From: CAZXMB01 sp964641715
Lineage (GTDB): Bacteria > Desulfobacterota > BSN033 > UBA1163
Length of the DNA stretch: 16,345 nucleotides
Direction: 5' to 3'
Assembly (NCBI GenBank): GCA_964641715.1
Contig: CAZXMB010000059.1
Span: 1-16,345 of the forward strand
This document shows, one piece after another, positions 13,677 through 16,345 of this stretch; position 1 is the first letter of the stretch, and each line of letters opens with the position of its first letter. The translations under genes were made by a program, and so were the position numbers. The notes below the pieces were generated by a model. That model saw nothing but the letters and a program-made list of their open reading frames with translations. It did not search any database and was not told where the DNA came from.

Positions 13677-14519
13677 TTACCCCTTGACAGCTCCGGCGCC
13701 CCAGCCACGGATCAGATAACGCTGTACGGTTACGAAAAAGAGTAATGCCGGGATCGTGATCATCATTCCAGCGGCCATGATCAGTCCCCAGTCAATCAGT
13801 GCTGAATGGAAGAGATCTTGAACTCCCACCGGTAATGTCTTTAGCTCATCCGAGGTAATGAGGATCCGGGTGAAGATATAGTCGTTCCATGCGAGGATAA
13901 AGGTGAAGATGGAGGTGGCGATGATCCCCGGTAAGGCGAGAGGCAGGACGACATAGATTACCGCACGGATACGGCCTGCGCCATCCACCAGCGCTGCCTC
14001 TTCTAACTGCAGGGGGATGGTCTTGAAGAACGCCCGCATCAGCCAGAGGGTGAAAGGAAGGCAGAAGGAGGTGAAGGCCAGGACTAGGGCGAAGTGGGTA
14101 TTCTCAATCCCCACCTTCTTTGCCAGGATGAAGAAGGGGATCACGATCATAATGGGGGCGAACATATAGGTGCAAAGGATGAGCCCTGCGATCTTTTCTC
14201 TTCCGAGATATTGGTACCGGGTAAGGCTGTAAGCCCCTGCGGCACTCACCACCATAGTCAGGAGAACAGCAAAACCAGACACAATGACGCTGTTTCGAAA
14301 ATAGGTAAGGAAATTGGTGGAGGTGAAGAGACGCCAGAAGTTTTCCCAGGTGGGCTGATGGGGAATGAAGGAGGGAGGCTGGGCGAACACCTCTGAGGGT
14401 GGCTTGAACGAAGTGGAGGCCATCCAGAAGAAAGGGAAAGCCGCCTGGAGAACCAAGAGGGCGGCCCCGCCATACAATAACCCGCGATTTAAGAGCCGTC
14501 GAAATCGCCAGCGATTCAA
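13677..14519 (-). CDS. carbohydrate ABC transporter permease, MalG/UgpE-like
   Basis: A 280-residue inner-membrane permease with about six hydrophobic segments. The cytoplasmic EAA loop that docks the ATPase is visible as LEEAALVDGAGRIRAVIYVVLPLALPG. The N-terminal part reads FPFFWMASTSFKPPSEVF, a typical MalG-type region after the first helix. It is encoded directly after the MalF-like permease: its TTG start overlaps that gene's TGA stop (14516-14519 reads TTGA on this strand), with AGGAGG about 10 bases upstream. A TTG start is uncommon and would lower expression unless coupled to upstream translation, which the overlap provides. Pairs with the other permease to form the channel. Confidence 0.92.
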   Translation of the reverse strand: MNRWRFRRLLNRGLLYGGAALLVLQAAFPFFWMASTSFKPPSEVFAQPPSFIPHQPTWENFWRLFTSTNFLTYFRNSVIVSGFAVLLTMVVSAAGAYSLTRYQYLGREKIAGLILCTYMFAPIMIVIPFFILAKKVGIENTHFALVLAFTSFCLPFTLWLMRAFFKTIPLQLEEAALVDGAGRIRAVIYVVLPLALPGIIATSIFTFILAWNDYIFTRILITSDELKTLPVGVQDLFHSALIDWGLIMAAGMMITIPALLFFVTVQRYLIRGWGAGAVKG

Positions 14520-15532
14520 CCGATATCCGCCTCCTCACGGAACAAACCGAAATAGATGATGGTGCAGACCACCAGGATGGCAAACATGATCACGGCAAGG
14601 GCCGCACCGAGACCCGCCTGGTAATAGGTCAGGGTACGCATGTACGCATAGACCGGCAGTGTCCGGATAAAACGTCCGGCCCCGGCTCCTTCTCCCATCA
14701 ACCAGACCGTGTCGAATTTGGTAAACATCCAGATGCTCCGCAGAAGGATCACCACAAACAGGATGCCACGGATCTGGGGCAGGGTAATATGGACAAAACG
14801 ACGCATGGCTGACGCTCCATCCACCTTTGCCGCTTCGTAAAGCTCCGGAGGAATGGTCTGAAGTCGGGCCAGAATGCTCAACAGGACAAAGGGAAAGAAC
14901 TGCCAGATGCTCATCAGGATGAGAGAGAGCATGATGCAATCGGCTCCGAGCCAGCAGATGGGTTCTCTCACAACCCCGAAGGCAAGCATCCAGTAGTTCA
15001 CCACCCCATAGATATCATTGAGCAACCACTTCCACAGGATCACCGCCACAATCGTGGGGATCATGTAAGGGAAGAGGACGATGGCCCGCACCAGACCCCG
15101 TCCCACAAAGGTCTCATTCAGAACGAGGGCTGCGGCTACCCCCAAGATCACCTGAAAGAGAATCGTCCATGCAGAATAGACCACCCCAAGCCAGAGGCTC
15201 GACCAGAATTCCGTATCTTTCCAAAGGTAAAAGTAGTTCTCCAAACCCACAAAACGTTGTTGTGGAAAGAAGGAGTGTTTTTCAAGAAGGCTGAGCCAGA
15301 TGGAATAAGCGACCGGATAAAGCGTCAGCCCCAGAATTAAGATGAAGGCAGGGGCAATGGTCAGATACCCTGTCAGTTGTTCCTGGCGTTTTGGCTTTGT
15401 GAGAGGGGAAAACCCCCTCCTTTTGATGAAGGTGGATAGTCGGGGTATCCAATGGAGTATGGGTTTGGATGCCTGATCGGATATTTCTTCCATGGAGTTC
15501 GCTTGAAGAGTGGAGATGATTTGGCTGGGCAC
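14516..15532 (-). CDS. carbohydrate ABC transporter permease, MalF/UgpA-like
   Basis: A 338-residue inner-membrane permease. After a variable, cytosolic N-terminus of about 50 residues, the first helix is YLTIAPAFILILGLTLYPVA, a typical start of MalF/UgpA-type sugar permeases. The EAA loop is LYEAAKVDGASAMRRFVHITLPQIRG. The proposed start is GTG at 15532, with an AGAGG ribosome site just upstream; an ATG at 15493 is in frame but has no ribosome site. It is preceded by the binding-protein gene (57 bp gap) and overlaps the second permease by 4 bp. The N-terminal 50 residues before the first helix are longer than in the shortest family members, so the start could be questioned; the family assignment is not in doubt. 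Confidence 0.92.
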   Translation of the reverse strand: MPSQIISTLQANSMEEISDQASKPILHWIPRLSTFIKRRGFSPLTKPKRQEQLTGYLTIAPAFILILGLTLYPVAYSIWLSLLEKHSFFPQQRFVGLENYFYLWKDTEFWSSLWLGVVYSAWTILFQVILGVAAALVLNETFVGRGLVRAIVLFPYMIPTIVAVILWKWLLNDIYGVVNYWMLAFGVVREPICWLGADCIMLSLILMSIWQFFPFVLLSILARLQTIPPELYEAAKVDGASAMRRFVHITLPQIRGILFVVILLRSIWMFTKFDTVWLMGEGAGAGRFIRTLPVYAYMRTLTYYQAGLGAALAVIMFAILVVCTIIYFGLFREEADIG

Positions 15533-15589
15533 ACACCTCTTTTAAAAATTTTCTTCGGGCATGTACCCAGCCATTTTTCTAAAGTACAT

Positions 15590-16345
15590 TTACCACTTTT
15601 TATATCCAAGCTTTGTGATCAATTCTTCCGCCCGTGCCTGGGCTTTAGACGCTGCCTGCAGAGATGGCATCCCCCGAACCGCATCAGTCACCATGTCCGG
15701 AACAATGCCGGAACCGAGGATCTCAAGGCCGAAGGGAAGCTTCAAATCGTCCCACTCGATGATCAGGGTTGGCTTTGCCTGACCTGTGTCGAAATAGCGA
15801 TACTGCATATCCTGCCATTCCTTCCATTTGCGTACCATCTCATTGGCCTGGTAGGCAGGGTTGTTCCTGACCGACTTGAGGGTTGGCAGGAGGTGGATCG
15901 GAACGGTGTGGAGGTACTTGATGTAATTCTCCTCCCTGAAGAAAAACTTCAGAAACATGGCTGCCTCTTCGGGGTATTTCGCATTCTTGAAGATCATCCA
16001 GGGTTCTGCATCGATCTGGGCTGCCGTTTCTTTGCCGGAGGGTCCATGCGGCTTCACCAGAACCCCGAAGTGGTCGGCATTAGCCATCTCCTTGGGAGCA
16101 TACTTCTCGATGTAACCGGCTCCCCGGCCATAGCCCTGGTAGAGGATGGCGGCCTTGCCAGTCGCCAGGTTTGCGAAGGTGTCCAAATACCCATGACCCA
16201 ACCACCCCGGAGGCAAGACGGTGGCGCTGAGTTTTTTATAGAAATCCAATACCTCGATAACTTCTTTCGAGGTGAATTTGGGCCGGCCTGTCCTAGGATC
16301 GAAAAGTCGACCAGCATTTGCCTTGGTCAATTCCCCCACTGCAAT
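15590..16345 (-). CDS. ABC transporter sugar-binding protein (family 1 solute-binding), C-terminal part
   Basis: The C-terminal 251 residues of an extracytoplasmic solute-binding protein; the N-terminus and signal peptide lie beyond the right window edge. The frame is open to the last base, so the GTG at 16339 should not be taken as a start. The fragment includes the family-1 pattern GKAAILYQGYGRG (the ligand pocket hinge region), IDAEPWMIFKNAKYPEEAAMFLKFF (the conserved 'late helix' after the binding site) and a C-terminal AQARAEELITKLGYKKW helix. With two permeases and the ATPase encoded downstream on the same strand, it completes a CUT1 import system. The ligand is a sugar or sugar alcohol by family precedent; no more precise call is possible. 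Confidence 0.9.
   Translation of the reverse strand: MAVGELTKANAGRLFDPRTGRPKFTSKEVIEVLDFYKKLSATVLPPGWLGHGYLDTFANLATGKAAILYQGYGRGAGYIEKYAPKEMANADHFGVLVKPHGPSGKETAAQIDAEPWMIFKNAKYPEEAAMFLKFFFREENYIKYLHTVPIHLLPTLKSVRNNPAYQANEMVRKWKEWQDMQYRYFDTGQAKPTLIIEWDDLKLPFGLEILGSGIVPDMVTDAVRGMPSLQAASKAQARAEELITKLGYKKW

Noticed and set aside
1..16345. CRISPR arrays, integrase, transposase or phage genes
   Set aside because: No regularly spaced repeats and no recognisable mobile-element proteins appear on either strand.

Overview
The window looks like a piece of a Gram-negative, probably anaerobic or facultative bacterial genome. The grounds are a periplasmic binding protein with a signal peptide for a tripartite tricarboxylate transporter (TTT), cysteine-rich Fe-S-type proteins, and a palindromic intergenic repeat of the 'TTGTCATTACGAG...CTCGCAAGGACAA' type. 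I recall such repeats from Desulfobacterota-like and other environmental genomes. This is only a style argument and the taxon is not proven. A run of 100 Ns flanked by an identical 55-bp sequence shows that this is a draft assembly.

Left block (about 1-6851, all minus strand). An IclR-type regulator is followed by a small antibiotic-biosynthesis-monooxygenase-like protein, then a complete TTT uptake system (tctC-, tctB- and tctA-like). After that come a Gfo/Idh/MocA oxidoreductase and a zinc-dependent medium-chain alcohol/polyol dehydrogenase that overlap by 4 bp. The arrangement reads as a regulated uptake-and-oxidation unit for an organic acid, sugar acid or polyol whose identity the sequence does not give. 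The iclR gene has a near-consensus sigma70 promoter (TTGACA-N17-TAAAAT) and a perfect 7-1-7 palindrome just upstream of its start, a good candidate for an autoregulatory operator.

Middle block (about 6974-10622, plus strand). A promoter pointing away from iclR leads into a cysteine-rich DUF2284-like protein and then a D-2-hydroxyacid dehydrogenase. The dehydrogenase is interrupted by the assembly gap. Collapsing the duplicated 55 bp restores an intact 342-residue protein. A 120-bp palindromic repeat, a DUF3795-like zinc/cysteine protein and an Isf-like iron-sulfur flavoprotein follow.

Right block (about 10812-16345, minus strand). A two-gene unit encodes a DUF6036/AbiEii-like nucleotidyltransferase and a 74-residue basic protein of unknown function, with its own strong promoter placed so close to the ATG that the mRNA may be leaderless. 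Upstream of it on the same strand lies a CUT1-type carbohydrate ABC transporter operon: a binding protein cut by the window edge, two permeases, a short-chain dehydrogenase and a MalK/UgpC-like ATPase. The SDR sits between the permeases and the ATPase, suggesting that the imported compound is oxidised or reduced at a hydroxyl or keto group.

No rRNA, tRNA, CRISPR array, phage gene or transposase was seen. The least explained parts are the nucleotidyltransferase/small protein pair, the cluster of cysteine-rich redox genes between the two uptake operons, and the substrates of both uptake systems.
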